Shown here: positions 33,850 to 45,447 of the stretch, in pieces
Layout: each line of letters opens with the position of its first letter
Numbering within the stretch: position 1 is the stretch's first letter
Source: Coregonus clupeaformis
Lineage: Eukaryota > Chordata > Actinopteri > Salmoniformes > Salmonidae
Assembly: GCF_020615455.1 (NCBI RefSeq)
Contig: NC_059211.1
Coordinates: 29,362,358-29,426,357 of the forward strand
Direction of reading: 5' to 3'
DNA: 64,000 nt
Translations under genes and position numbers: made by a program
Notes under the pieces: generated by a model
Told to the model about the DNA's origin: nothing
The model's database searches: none
The model's input: only the letters and a program-made list of their open reading frames with translations

Positions 33850-34545
33850 AATAGAGATTGGGAAGATAAAAAGGTATTTCCATGGTCTCTGATTGGTTTG
33901 ATGACAACAATATGAGACCATTTGAACAACTCATAAATGAATTACATTTTCCCAATAAAGACTTCCTTCTCTACTTTCAAATAAGGTCAAAAAAAATTTA
34001 CACATGTGGGAGAGAAGATCTACCCTCCAAAGTCTACTGAACTGGTCCAAAAGACACATAGCTAGTCAACTTTATAAAATCCTTAATAACTCCAGATCTT
34101 CGGTATGCCACGGTGTACAATTGTGCTGGGAGAATGATTTGAAACATGGGAAAATATCTGGAAGAATATGTGCAAAGTTTCCAATTTTACATTTCTGCAT
34201 CTGACCCCTAGGAAATTGAAACTCATGCAACCTTCTGTATCTGACAAATGTTGGCAATGGACAATTTATACATATGATCTGGAAATGCCCTAAATTAATT
34301 TGATACTGGTCCATGGTATTGAAATCAGTTTCAGCCATTACTGGAATATCATGGGATGCAATTACAGGCCTGATTTCTGATGCACACCTCTTCCAATAAC
34401 TGAGAGAGTTGATGTGTTGATGCCTGAGGGCCGGTCTCCAGGATGTGAATTGGTCCTGGTCCGAGAAGCACTCTCACTGGAAACCTTTGGTTGTGCTTTC
34501 TCGGCCCGGGGCTGGGTGTTTATGTATTTATAGGGGTGTTTATAT
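33850..34545 (+). mobile_element. L1-type LINE, C-terminal ORF2 fragment
   Basis: On the plus strand the translation carries features of the L1 ORF2 C-terminus: a WERRSTLQSLLNWSKRHIAS-like run near 34004-34060 and a Cys/His region with SDKCWQW and an IYTYDLEMP-like block (IWECP in intact copies) near 34236-34290. Stops and shifts are frequent. The right end is cut off by the Tc1 at 34551. Confidence 0.55.
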
Positions 34546-34550
34546 ACATG

Positions 34551-36155
34551 TACAGTGGGGAGAACAAGTATTTGATACACTGCCGATTTTGCAGGTTTTC
34601 CTACTGACAAAGCATGTAGAGGTCTGTAATTTTTATCATAGGTACACTTCAACTGTGAGAGACGGAATCTAAAACAAAAATCCAGAAAATCACATTGTAT
34701 GATTTTTAAGTAATTAATTTGCATTTTATTGCATGACATAAGTATTTGATCACCTACCAACCAGTAAGAATTCCGGCTCTCACAGACCTGTTAGTTTTTC
34801 TTTAAGAAGCCCTCCTGTTCTCCACTCATTACCTGTATTAACTGCACCTGTTTGAACTCGTTACCTGTATAAAAGACACCTGTCCACACACTCAATCAAA
34901 CAGACTCCAACCTCTCCACAATGGCCAAGATCAGAGAGCTGTGTAAGGACATCAGGGATAAAATTGTAGACCTGCACAAGGCTGGGATGGGCTACAGGAC
35001 AATAGGCAAGCAGCTTGGTGAGAAGGCAACAACTGTTGCCGCAATTATTAGAAAATGGAAGAAGTTCAAGATGACGGTCAATCACCCTCGGTCTGGGGCT
35101 CCATGCAAGATCTCACCTCGTGGGGCATCAATGATCATGAGGAAGGTGAGGGATCAGCCCAGAACTACACGGCAGGACCTGGTCAATGACCTGAAGAGAG
35201 CTGGGACCACAGTCTCAAAGAAAACCATTAGTAACACACTACGCCGTCATGGATTAAAACCCTGCAGCGCACGCAAGGTCCCCCTGCTCAAGCCAGCGCA
35301 TGTCCAGCCCGTCTGAAGTTTGCCAATGACCATCTGGATGAACCAGAGGAGGAATGGGAGAAGGTCATGTGGTCTGATGAGAAAAAAATAGAGCTTTTTG
35401 GTCTAAACTCTACTCGCCGTGTTTGGAGGAAGAAGAAGGATGTGTACAACCCCAAGAACACCATCCCAACCGTGAAGCATGGAGGTGGAAATATCATTCT
35501 TTGGGGATGCTTTTCTGCAAAGGGGACAGGACGACTGCACCGTATTGAGGGGAGGATGGATGGGGCCATGTATCGCGAGATCTTGGCCAACAACCTCCTT
35601 CCCTCAGTAAGAGCATTGAAGATGGGTCGTGGCTGGGTCTTCCAGCATGACAACGACCCGAAACACACAGCCAGGGCAACTAAGGAGTGGCTCCGTAAGA
35701 AGCATCTCAAGGTCCTGGAGTGGCCTAGCCAGTCTCCAGACCTGAACCGAATAGAAAATCTTTGGAGGGAGCTGATAGTCCGCATTGCCCAGCGACAGCC
35801 CCGAAACCTGAAGGATCTGGAGAAGGTCTGTATGGAGGAGTGGGCCAAAATCCCTGCTGCAGTGTGTGCAAACCTGGTCAAGACCTACAGGAAACGTATG
35901 ATCTCTGTAATTGCAAACAAAGGTTTCTGTACCAAATATTCAGTTCTGCTTTTCTGATGTATCAAATACTTATGTCATGCAATTAAATGCAAATTAATTA
36001 CTTAAAAATCATACAATGTGATTTTCTGGATTTTTGTTTTAGATTCCGTCTCTCACAGTTGAAGTGTACCTATGATAAAAATTACAGACCTCTACATGCT
36101 TTGTAAGTAGGAAAACCTGCAAAATCGGCAGTGTATCAAATACTTGTTCTCCCCA
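34551..36155 (+). mobile_element. Tc1/mariner element, nearly intact transposase with one frameshift
   Basis: The left end is TACAGTGGGGAGAACAAG; the right end stops at CTTGTTCTCCCC without the final bases. The transposase starts at 34921 (MAKIRELCKDIRDKIVDLH), runs to about 35308, where one base of a GGCCC run is missing, and continues in the next frame to 35954. All catalytic blocks are present (VMWSDEKKIELFG, HDNDPKHTAR, SPDLNRIENLW, with Arg where family members have Pro). Only the single-base loss and minor substitutions separate it from an open frame. Confidence 0.93.
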
Positions 36156-36329
36156 GACGCTGTTAGCTAAATGCTAACGAGTGAAAACGAACATAACTAA
36201 TTGGAAAGACAGGCAAATCCAGCTCATAAAGTTATACAAGCATAGCTAGTGGCTACTGAATGTCATTTTCGGTGAGTGTGGACATTTACAAGTGAAAGTG
36301 GACGAGATAAATTGTGCAAAAAAACACCA

Positions 36330-37125
36330 TAGTGCCCTCAAAGCTCATCACTAAGCTAAGGATCCTGGGACTAAACACCCCCCTCTGCAACTGGATCCTG
36401 GACTTCCTGACTGGCTGCCCCCAGGTGGAAATGGGTAGGTAACAACACATCTGCCACGCTGATCCTCAACACGGGGGCCCCTCAGGGGTGCATGCTCAGT
36501 CCCCTCCTGTACTCCCTGTTCACCCATGACTGCAAGGCCAAGCACGACTCCAACACCATCATTAAGTTTGCCGAAGACACAACAGTGGTAGGCCTGATCA
36601 CCGACAACTATGAGACAGCCTATAGGGAGGGGGTCAGAGACCTGGCAGTGTGGTGCCAGGATAACAACCTCTCCCTCAATGTGATCAAGACAAACTTTTA
36701 CAGATGCACAATTGAGAGCATCCTGTCGGGCTGTATCACCGCCTGGTACAGGTTGAGAGCTTCAAGTTCCTTGGTGTCCACATCACCAACGAACTGTCAT
36801 GGTCCAAACACACCAAGACTGTCGTGAAGAGGGCACGACAACACCTATTCCCCCTCAAGAGACTGAAAAGATTTGGCATGGGTCCTCAGATCCTCAAAAG
36901 GTTATACAGCTGCACCATCGAGAGCATCCTGTCTGGTTGCATCACTGCCTGGTATGGCAACTGCTCGGCCTCCGACTGCAAGGCACTACATTTTTAAACA
37001 TGTATTATTTATTGTTTACTTCAGCTCATTTAGTAAACACTTTCTTAACACTTAAGCATTTCACTGTAAGGTCTACACCTGTTGTATTCGGCGCATGTGA
37101 CAAATACAATTTGATTTGATTTGAA
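36330..37125 (+). mobile_element. LINE fragment, rearranged reverse transcriptase and 3' end
   Basis: Plus-strand translation gives LNTGAPQGCMLSPLLYSLFT and IIKFAEDTTVVGLI (ADD-like box reading AED) with NNLSLNVIKT, then thumb sequence. A segment at 36709-36752 is a misplaced copy of 36905-36957. The 3' end at 37020-37125 has the AGCATTTCACTGTAAGGTC motif and a TTTGATTTGATTTG tail. The family is L2/CR1-like; a sister fragment is at 58240-58755. Confidence 0.75.
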
Positions 37126-38215
37126 ATGAACAAAGTTGTGATGCATGCTTTTTTGAAGGAACAGCAGCATGTGTACACAGAGCAGAGGGGAGAAGAAGGG
37201 AGGAGCGAAAAAAAACACTAGTAGGAAGCAAAGGGAAAAAATGGCAACTGTACAGCTAACTCATCCAGAGCTCTTTGACTTCTCACAGAAAGCCATTGTA
37301 AGATATCTGATGGTAAACATTTAGTAGTGAATTGCACACAAGTGTAACTTCATCACCTCATATGCGCCTCACAGAGACTCACCGATATATATATATAGAA
37401 TGCTATGGACTCACCAGTTCCCGCTTTCTCCCGTTGTGCTATTTACAAACAAACACGTGACTGGCTCAACTGCTCTGGGGAACTACGGTAAACTTCCAAA
37501 TGTATAATAATATGGCAATTCAGACTGGATGTTAGTTTGGCCAATTGGAAGGATTCTCATTCTCAACCGTGGTTTTAGCCTCTTTACCTACATTGAAGAC
37601 TGATGAGAGACAGGGATTATGCCCCAGGCCCAGAGCAAGTTAATAACATTTCTGGATGGATGGGGAAAAAAAGAGATGCATAGCAGAGAAATATGCTGGA
37701 ATAGGTGATCTCAGAGCCAGCCAGCAATATGTCAAGTCAGGACATGATGGAAAATGTGGTTTCACTTTTGATGCTTTGAAACACAATAACATCATGAACA
37801 TGCTGCAACAAGCCCACCATGCTGGAGTCAGAAACTGGAAAATCAGGTCAGAGAGCTAACACACTTTTATTGAGAGGAGTCAAAAGAGACACCTATTTAT
37901 TGCCCAATATCCTGTCCTATTATTCAGACTTTATTTTTCTAAAACCCTAAGAGGCTAGATTAACAGACAGTATTTTAACCTAATGAAATAAACCCCTTGA
38001 TTTTGAAGAATATGACCTACCTTAGAGATTAGTACAACTGTTTGAACCTTTATCATATTCTTAGGACCTATTACAGGATGCATTTGCTCCCTTGTTTACA
38101 TTTTACTGGTTGGTCCACTTGGTAGTATGCCATTTTTTACTGGTGTTAGCATTCAGTGTTTCCCCTATATTCATTTAGCAGCGGTGGCCCACCGCTGGTT
38201 AATTTTTCATTTTCA
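37126..38215. other. Intergenic sequence with no recognised gene
   Basis: The region contains an (AT)n run at about 37386-37400 and a small open frame at 37656-37859 with no similarity I know. Nothing supports a host gene or a defined mobile element. Confidence 0.45.
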
Positions 38216-38284
38216 TTTCATTTTAGTCATTTAGCAGACGCTCTTATCCAGAGCAACTTACAGTTAGTGAGTGCATACATTTTT
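38216..38284 (-). repeat. SINE/LINE tail fragment
   Basis: On the minus strand it reads AACTGTAAGTTGCTCTGGAT, AAGAGCGTCTGCTAAATGAC and AAAATGAAATG, the shared tail described at 41523. No tRNA-like head follows. It abuts the LINE ORF1 remnant. Confidence 0.65.
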
Positions 38285-38781
38285 CATTCCTGGCTGGACT
38301 GATTCTCAATCTTATTGAGGTCATCCTGTACATTTTCCCATGTCAGTCCTGTGATCCCAAGATACCTCACTGCCTGCTCCACTATGACCTTTATCTTCTT
38401 AGTCCTCCATTGTAATTTTTCTGTGCAATTGATTGCTGCTGTCACAAATGTAACAACATCCCTCATGTCTCCTGCTCTTCTAGGTGCCCTGATTGTTTCT
38501 GCGTGAACTACCTTCACTGCTTCTGCATACGAGATGTTACGCTCACCCCTCATCTGCTGCACTTCCACCTGTCTTTTCATCACTGAACAACCCCCATACG
38601 CTACACTTTTGGCGCCCCCACAGTTAAAGCACTTTAACTGGACCACATCTCCACATTCCCCATATGCATGTTCTCCCCTACACTTCGCACATCTCCTTTT
38701 GCCTTTACACACCACCACATCTTTGACAGTTATAATTTTTGCCACCGCAGCAAGAAATATGTATAAAAAAATATATATATA

Positions 38782-39874
38782 TACAGTACCAGTCAAAAGT
38801 TTGGACACACCTACTCATTCAAGGGTTTTTCTTTATGTTTACTATTTTCTACATTGTAGAATAATAGTGAAGACATCAAAACTATGAAATAACACATATG
38901 GAATCATGTAGTAACCAAAAAAAGTGTTAAACAAATCAAAATATATGTTATATTTGAGATTCTTCAAAGTAGCCATCCTTTGCCTTGATGACAGCTTTGC
39001 ACACGCTTGGCATTCTCTCAACCAGCTTCATGAGGTAGTCACCTGGAATGCATTTCAATTAACTGGTGTGCCTTGTTAAAAGTTAATTTATTTCCTTCTT
39101 AATGCGTCTCAGCCAATCAGTTGTGTTGTGACAAGGTAGGGTTGGTATACAGAAGATAGCCCTATTTGGTAAAAGACCAAGTCCATATTATGGCAAGAAC
39201 AGCTCAAATATGCAAAGAGAAACGACAGTGCATCATTACTATAAGACATGGTCAGTCAATCCGGAAAATTTCAAGAACTTTGAAAGTTTCTTCAAGTGCA
39301 GTCGCAAAAACCATCAAGCGCTATGATGAAACTGGCTCTCATGAAGGAAAGGAAGTTACCTCTGCTGCAGAGGATAAGTTAATTTGAGTTACCAGCCTCA
39401 GAAATTGCAGCCCAAATAAATGCTTCACAGAGTTCAAGTAACAGACACATCTCAACATCAACTGTTCAGAGGAGACCGCGTGAATCTGGCCTTCATGGTC
39501 GTATTGCTGCAAAGAAACCACTACTAAAGGACACCAATAAGAAGAAGAGACTTGCTTGGGTCAAGAAACACGAGCAATGGACATTAGACCGGTGGAAATC
39601 TGTCCTTTGGTTTGGGATGAGTTGGACCGCAGAGTGAAGAAAAAGCAGCCAACAAGTGCTCAGCATATGTGGGAACTCCTTCAAGACTGTTGGAAAAGCA
39701 TTCTAGGTGAAGCTGGTTGAGAGAATGCCAAGAGTGTGCAAAGCTGTCATCAAGGCAAAGAGTGGCTACTTTGAAGAATTTAAATCTAAAATATATTTTG
39801 ATTTGTTTAACACTATTTTGGTTACTACATATGTGTTATTTAATAGTTTTTATGTTTTCACTATTATTCTATGT
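38782..39874 (+). mobile_element. Tc1/mariner element lacking the catalytic core
   Basis: The left inverted repeat begins TACAGTACCAGTCAAAAG. The transposase N-terminus at 39190-39387 reads MARTAQICKEKRQCIITIRH with helix-turn-helix SSSAVAKTIKRYDETGS. The frame breaks, the region holding the DDE residues is deleted, and the C-terminal codons (ERMPRVCKAVIKAKSGYFEE, 39719-39778) follow. The right repeat is truncated. Confidence 0.85.
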
Positions 39875-40283
39875 TGTTGATCAATTCCTCAGTTTTCTCC
39901 CATCACAGCCATTAAACTCTGTTTTAAAGTCACCATTGGCCTCATGTTGAAATCCCTGAGCGGTTTCCTTCCTCTCCATTATCTGAGTTAGGAAGGACAC
40001 CTGTATCTTTGTAGTGACTGGGTGTATTGATACACCATCCAAAGTGTAATTAATAACTTCACCATGCTCAAAGGGATATTCAATGTCTGCTTTTTTTTTT
40101 TTTACCCATCTACCAATAGGTGCCCTTTGCGAGTCATTGGAAAACCTCCCTGGTCTTTGTGGTTGAATCTGTGCTTGAAATTCAATGCTCGACTGAGGGA
40201 CTGATATGACGTCTTTTACACGGGATTTGTTAATGTCTTTGATATTGTGTTGCATAGGATTTTGAGGATGAGGACATTCCATT

Positions 40284-41927
40284 TACACTGCTCAAAAAAA
40301 TAAAGGGAACACTTAAACAACACAATGTAACTCCAAGTCAATCACACTTCTGTGAAATCAAACTGTCCACTTAGGAAGCAACACTGATTGACAATAAATG
40401 TCACATGCTGTTGTGCAAATGGAATAGACAACAGGTGGAAATTATAGGCAATTAGCAAGACACCCCCAATAAAGAAGTGTTTCTGCAGGTGGTGACCACA
40501 GACCACTTCTCAGTTCCTATGCTTCCTGGCTGATGTTTTGGTCACTTTTGAATGCTGGCGGTGCTTTCACTCTAGTGGTAGCATGAGACGGAGTCTACAA
40601 CCCACACAAGTGGCTCAGGTAGTGCAGCTCATCCAGGATGGCACATCAATGCGAGCTGTGGCAAGAAGGTTTGTGTGTCTGTCAGCGTAGTGTCCAGAGC
40701 ATGGAGTCGCTACCAGGAGACAGGCCAGTACATCAGGAGACGTGGAGGAGGCCGTAGGAGGGCAACAACCCAGCAGCAGGACCGCTACCTCCGCCTTTGT
40801 GCAAGGAGGAGCAGGAGGAGCACTGCCAGAGACCTGCTAAATGACCTCCAGCAGGCCACAAATGTGCATGTGTCTGCTCAAACGGTCAGAAACAGACTCC
40901 ATGAGGGTGGTATGAGGGCCCGACGTCCACAGGTGGGGGTTGTGCTTACAGCCCAACACCATGCAGGACGTTTGGCATTTGCCAGAGAACACCAAGATTG
41001 GCAAATTCGCCACTGGCGCCCTGTGCTCTTCACAGATGAAAGCAGGTTCACACTGAGCACATGTGACAGACATGACAGAGTCTGGAGACGCCGTGGAGAA
41101 CGTTCTGCTGCCTGCAACATCCTCCATCATGACCGGTTTGGCGGTGGGTCAGTCATGGTGTGGGGTGGCATTTCTTTGGGGGCCGCACAGCCCTCCATGT
41201 GCTCGCCAGAGGTAGCCTGACTGCCATTAGGTACCGAGATGAGATCCTCAGACCCCTTGTGAGACCATATGCTGGTGCGGTTGGCCCTGGGTTCCTCCTA
41301 ATGCAAGACAATGCTAGACCTCATGTGGCTGGAGTGTGTCAGCAGTTCCTGCAAGAGGAAGGCATTGATGCTATGGACTGGCCCGCCCGTTCCCCAGACC
41401 TGAATCCAATTGAGCACATCTGGGACATCATGTCTCGCTCCATCCACCAACGCCACGTTGCACCACAGACTGTCCAGGAGTTGGCGGATGCTTTAGTCCA
41501 GGTCTGGGAGGAGATCCCTCAGCTGTAAGTCGCTCTGGATAAGAGCGTCTGCTAAATGACTAAAATGTAAATGTAATGTAATGAGACCATCTGCCACCTC
41601 ATCAGGAGCATGCCCAGGCGTTGTAGGGAGGTCATACAGGCACGTGGAGGCCACACACACTACTGAGCCTCATTTTGACTTGTTTTAAGGACATTACATC
41701 AAAGTTGGATCAGCTTGTAGTGTGGTTTTCCACTTTAATTTTGAGGGTGACTCCAAATCCAGACCTCCATGGGTTGATAAATTTGATTTCCATTGATAAT
41801 TTTTGTGTGATTTTGTTGTCAGCACATTCAACTATGTAAAGAAAAAAAGTATTAAATAAGATTATTTCATTCATTCAGATCTAGGATGTGTTGTTTAAGT
41901 GTTCCCTTTATTTTTTTGAGCAGTGTA
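40284..41927 (+). mobile_element. Tc1-like element with ACACTGCTCAAAAAAATAAA ends
   Basis: Perfect-looking inverted ends at 40284-40325 and 41888-41927 bound a transposase running from 40583 (MRRSLQPTQVAQVVQLIQDG) to 41667. A frameshift near 40670 and another near 41180 break it, and a SINE/LINE tail at 41523-41582 interrupts the last exon-like segment. The blocks VLFTDESRF, MQDNARPHVA and SPDLNPIEHIWD mark the DDE triad. The family differs from the other Tc1 elements here. Confidence 0.93.
41523..41582 (+). repeat. Orphan 60-bp retroelement tail inserted in a transposase
   Basis: GTAAGTCGCTCTGGATAAGA, GCGTCTGCTAAATGAC and (TAAATG)n interrupt the transposase between EEIPQ and the codons for ETICHLIRSMPRRC. 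Only the 3' tail of the LINE/SINE is present. It introduces a stop codon at 41526-41528. Confidence 0.8.
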
Positions 41928-42469
41928 TTTATTTATCACTGGTGGGTGCCGGAAGGTATGCGTGCCAAGGAAGACTGGGGGGCCACTGGTGCTAATCTTA
42001 GAAGGAGTACGTGATGGAATATCCTGACTAGGGTGCGAGACGATACCATATAGGGTGAAACTATTGTGGTTGGGAGTGACAGTCAATAATGGTTGGCAAC
42101 TGTTGGATGGAATTAGCTTGCAAAGCAGTATATAAACTGACAGGTTTTCTATGTAATTCATTTGAATAGTGAGATGCAACCCACGTGTATCTTGCTATGT
42201 TGAATCCGGTGTGGAGTCCAAATGACAATAGGCCACTCACGTGCAGCTTGTCATGTTGAACCCAGCACCGTAATATTAAATACATGTATCAACTCTCCAT
42301 CTAAGTGTTTAACTATTCTCTTGCATCCTGAATTACTTGATACCGGAAAAACTCATCATAACAGGGACTTACATATAATTGAATGTGTGGGGTACAGAAA
42401 TGAGGTAGTCATTCAAAAATCATCTTAAAAACTATTATTGCACACAGAGTTATGTGACTTGTTAAGCAC

Positions 42470-42843
42470 ATTTTTACTCCTGAACTTATTTAGGTGGCCA
42501 TAACAAGGGGTTGAATACTTATTGACTCAAGACATTTCAGCTTTTCGTTTGTAATTAATTTGTAAAAAATTCTAAAAACATAATTCCACTTTTACAGTAT
42601 GGGATATTGTGTGTAGGCCAGTGACAAAACATCTCAATTTAATCAATTTTAAATTCAGGCTGTAACACAACAAAATGTGGAAAAAGTCAAGGGAAAAAAA
42701 TGCCTTCGGAAAGTATTCAGACCCTTTGACTTTTCCCACATTTTGTTACATTACAGCCTTATTCTAAAATGGATTTTTTTTTTAAAACAAATCCTCAGCA
42801 ATCTACACACAATACCCCATAATGACAAAGCGAAAACAGGTTT
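42470..42843. mobile_element. Two abutting Tc1 terminal fragments from different families
   Basis: 42470-42700 is a right end (GGGGTTGAATACTTATTGAC ... ACAACAAAATGTGGAAAAAG). It joins at 42701 to a left end (TGCCTTCGGAAAGTATTCAG ... ATGACAAAGCGAAAACAGG) of the family also seen at 49240-49932. Neither has any transposase. Confidence 0.75.
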
Positions 42844-43835
42844 TCAGAATTCTAATGTCAATGGCACAATATGGGCGATTTTTAAAAATAATAGTTGTAG
42901 CTGGTGCTTTCAAAGTTGATTATTTTATATATAATTTGAAATGTAATTTCATGACCTTTCAGAACCACTTGTCAAACAAAGTTTAAAATGTATTAGGGTT
43001 TTCTTTTTAAAGCCATTTATACAGGTAATTCTGATATGTACCCTAGAGGTCAAAGTTCTGTTTACCTGAACATTCCAGAAAATGTGTCTGATGGATAGCT
43101 TTGAATGTAAGTTTTCCAATGATAAATGATTAAAGGGTATAATTGAGCAATAACTTGTATACTGACATTGTTTGTCATTGGGTAAAATCCCTATGGGAAA
43201 TATTTATGGGATGGGGGGGTGAAAGAAAGAGTGATAACACAGAGAAAGTTACCATTGCTGCACTGCTATCATACATTTTCCAACTCTAGGGACATAGACC
43301 TTCAAAAAAATAATTATGAGACATCGTCGGCCCAAGTGAGCCCGACCGATCCCCCTGGCTCACGGACTATTGTAGGTCATATGCACCTTTAAAACAGTCA
43401 TACATTCCATCACTATCGGGAAACGGGCCAGGTCAGTAGTCTACACATACACAATACAATACTAGCCTACATATTCATGTATTTCGCCTACATTTCCGTG
43501 TATATATTTATGTGCTCCAAAGTTAACCGGCAAAAGTTGTCATACATGGAGTCATCTGGCACGTAGTAGACTAAACAAACGTACCTTATGTGTATTCAGA
43601 TTCGCCGTTGAAAGTGGTTTAGACTTTAGAAAATGCAATAAAAAAAATTCAAGTAGACGTTTAGCGAACACCTTGCTCTAGTAAAAAAATCCCTCCCACC
43701 CTAATATCGCTCTTATCCATAATATTATCATTATGTAGGTAGCCTACCCGCACTGTAGCCTATCTGCGAGCTGTTGGCTAGTGCGCACGTGCCAAGACCA
43801 TAGTGGGCACATTTGCTATATAATGCAACAGTTTT
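42844..43835. other. AT-rich intergenic sequence, nothing recognised
   Basis: No open frame with codon structure, splice context or known repeat is visible. Confidence 0.45.
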
Positions 43836-44085
43836 GTGACAAAACCATCAATAGATTTGAAAATGCAATGGACACCGTTTAACTTGTATTTTTCATTCGT
43901 TACAGGGGAATTTAACAGCAAAGGTTATTTTCATGTGCACTATGTCATCACGCACAGCATTTTTATCCGCAAAAATCAGTTTGATGAAAACACATCACTG
44001 GTGGGAAAATGCGCATATTGTTTTATGCCGATTTGATATTCGCATGAAAATCTGTTTCAAATTGGATGGAAACCTAGCTACTGCA
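43836..44085. repeat. Arm of a long inverted repeat (partner 44519-44760)
   Basis: This stretch ends TTGGATGGAAACCTAG and is an imperfect inverted copy, over about 230 bp, of 44519-44760, which starts CTAGGTTTCCATCCAATTGG. The pair is about 430 bp apart. Each arm looks like the terminus of a non-autonomous DNA transposon. Confidence 0.65.
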
Positions 44086-44518
44086 TCCATGACCAATTAC
44101 ATTTCAACATACCTCTACATGATACATTGTGACTTTTATTCTACTGTTGCTGTTTTCAAGGTTACTTTGAAACAAAGGTGGCATTAGACTACTACTGACA
44201 GTAGACTTGGAGGTCTACTCTAGTCGAGTGTGTTCAGTAGGCTATTTGAGTAAGACATTCAATCTGATTCAGACGCCTCTGGATTAGTTGAATGGAAGTA
44301 ATAACATGCAGGACCACTTAATGCATTGCTTTACATCTCAATTCATTTAGCAACAACAATGTGAGGAAGTATTGTCCTCTGCAGTATTAATGTTGTTCAA
44401 TCTCTTTTTATCTATTTATTCAAAAACAGACTTGTGAGCCAAATCTGCTCCCTGCTGGCCCATGGAAGTATTACCACAACATATAAGGTCGCAGACTTGG
44501 GATGTTTCCTCTCCACAA

Positions 44519-45447
44519 ACTAGGTTTCCATCCAATTGGCGACAGATTTTCATGCGAATATTCTAAAATCCGAATAAAAACAGTAGCCCACGCGCATTTT
44601 CCCAGAGACGTTTTTCCATCAAATTGACTTGTTGCAGATTAAAGGCTGTGCGTGATAATATAATGCACATGAAAATACCCTGTGCGGTTAAATTCCCATG
44701 TACCGAATAAAAAATACAAGTTAAATGGTTTTCCATTGCATTTTCATTCTCACAAAGAATGTGCCCACTCTGGTATCGGCATGTGCGCTCTAGGAAACAG
44801 CACGCAGGCAGGCTATACAGTTACAATGTATCATGTAGAGACTATTATGGATAAAAGAGCTAGATTATTTTTATTTGTCAAACGGCAGCCAAGCGTCGAT
44901 GATCATGTCACCAGAATAATAATAATAATAATAATATGCCATTTAGCAGACGCTTTTATCCAAAGCGACTTACAGTCATGCGTGCATACATTATTTTATT
45001 TTTTGTGTATGGGTGGTCCCGGGGATCGAACCCACTACCTTGGCGTTATAAGACCCTCGATATTTATTGGAAGGGAGCATCAAGCTCATCACCTTGCACT
45101 TTAACCATCCTGTGAAGTTCATCATTTATTTAATCTGTAGCCTAATAGCCTAAACTGCATGCTTCGTATTGGGTCGTATTGGGAGGTCCATACAACATCG
45201 CGTGACTCGAAGTTTACTTTGATATGATGGTTATTATATAAATATTTGCGCATAAAAGCGTTTCCACCGACACTTCTCGCATAATGAACTTTAACGACAC
45301 AAAAAGATCCCACTTTGTCTAGCGTATTTTGTTTTGTCGACATTTGGAAAGATTACCGGAAAATGTTCTGTTTCAATCAGGCCTGTCAAGAAATGTTTTA
45401 TCCGACATGCACTTAACTCGCATAAAAAGGTTGGATGAAAACCTGGT
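44519..45447. mobile_element. Candidate non-autonomous DNA transposon carrying a SINE
   Basis: It begins AGGTTTCCATCCAATTGGCG and ends CGCATAAAAAGGTTGGATG AAAACCT, giving inverted ends of roughly 20-40 bp; the interior is noncoding and hosts a SINE at 44915-45065. The terminus is shared with the arm at 43836-44085. The family is unknown to me. Confidence 0.45.
44915..45065 (-). mobile_element. tRNA-derived SINE with (ATT)n tail
   Basis: On the minus strand a degenerate tRNA-like head (about 45005-45060) with a GGTTCGATCCCC B box leads into the tail AAGTCGCTTTGGATAAAAGC and GTCTGCTAAATGGC, followed by (ATT)n at 44915-44937. Confidence 0.78.

Larger units (their letters stand above)
38286..42190 (-). 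mobile_element. LINE ORF1 remnant with CCHC zinc knuckles, split by two Tc1 elements
   Basis: Three minus-strand segments look like one decayed gag-like ORF1: 41928-42190 (Pro-rich, ending PPVINK), 39875-40283 (MECPHPQNPMQHNIKD onward) and 38286-38781, which carries two CCHC-type knuckles (CAKCRGEHAYGEC and CFNCGGAKSVAYGGC). Removing the Tc1 at 40284-41927 with one TA restores the same frame across the join, apart from an in-frame TAA. Jockey- and I-type LINEs carry such knuckles. The link between the outer parts is inference. Confidence 0.55.

Noticed and set aside
38284..38808. Zinc-knuckle protein as a host gene
   Set aside because: No start or splice context; the flanks are transposons and the knuckles fit a LINE ORF1.
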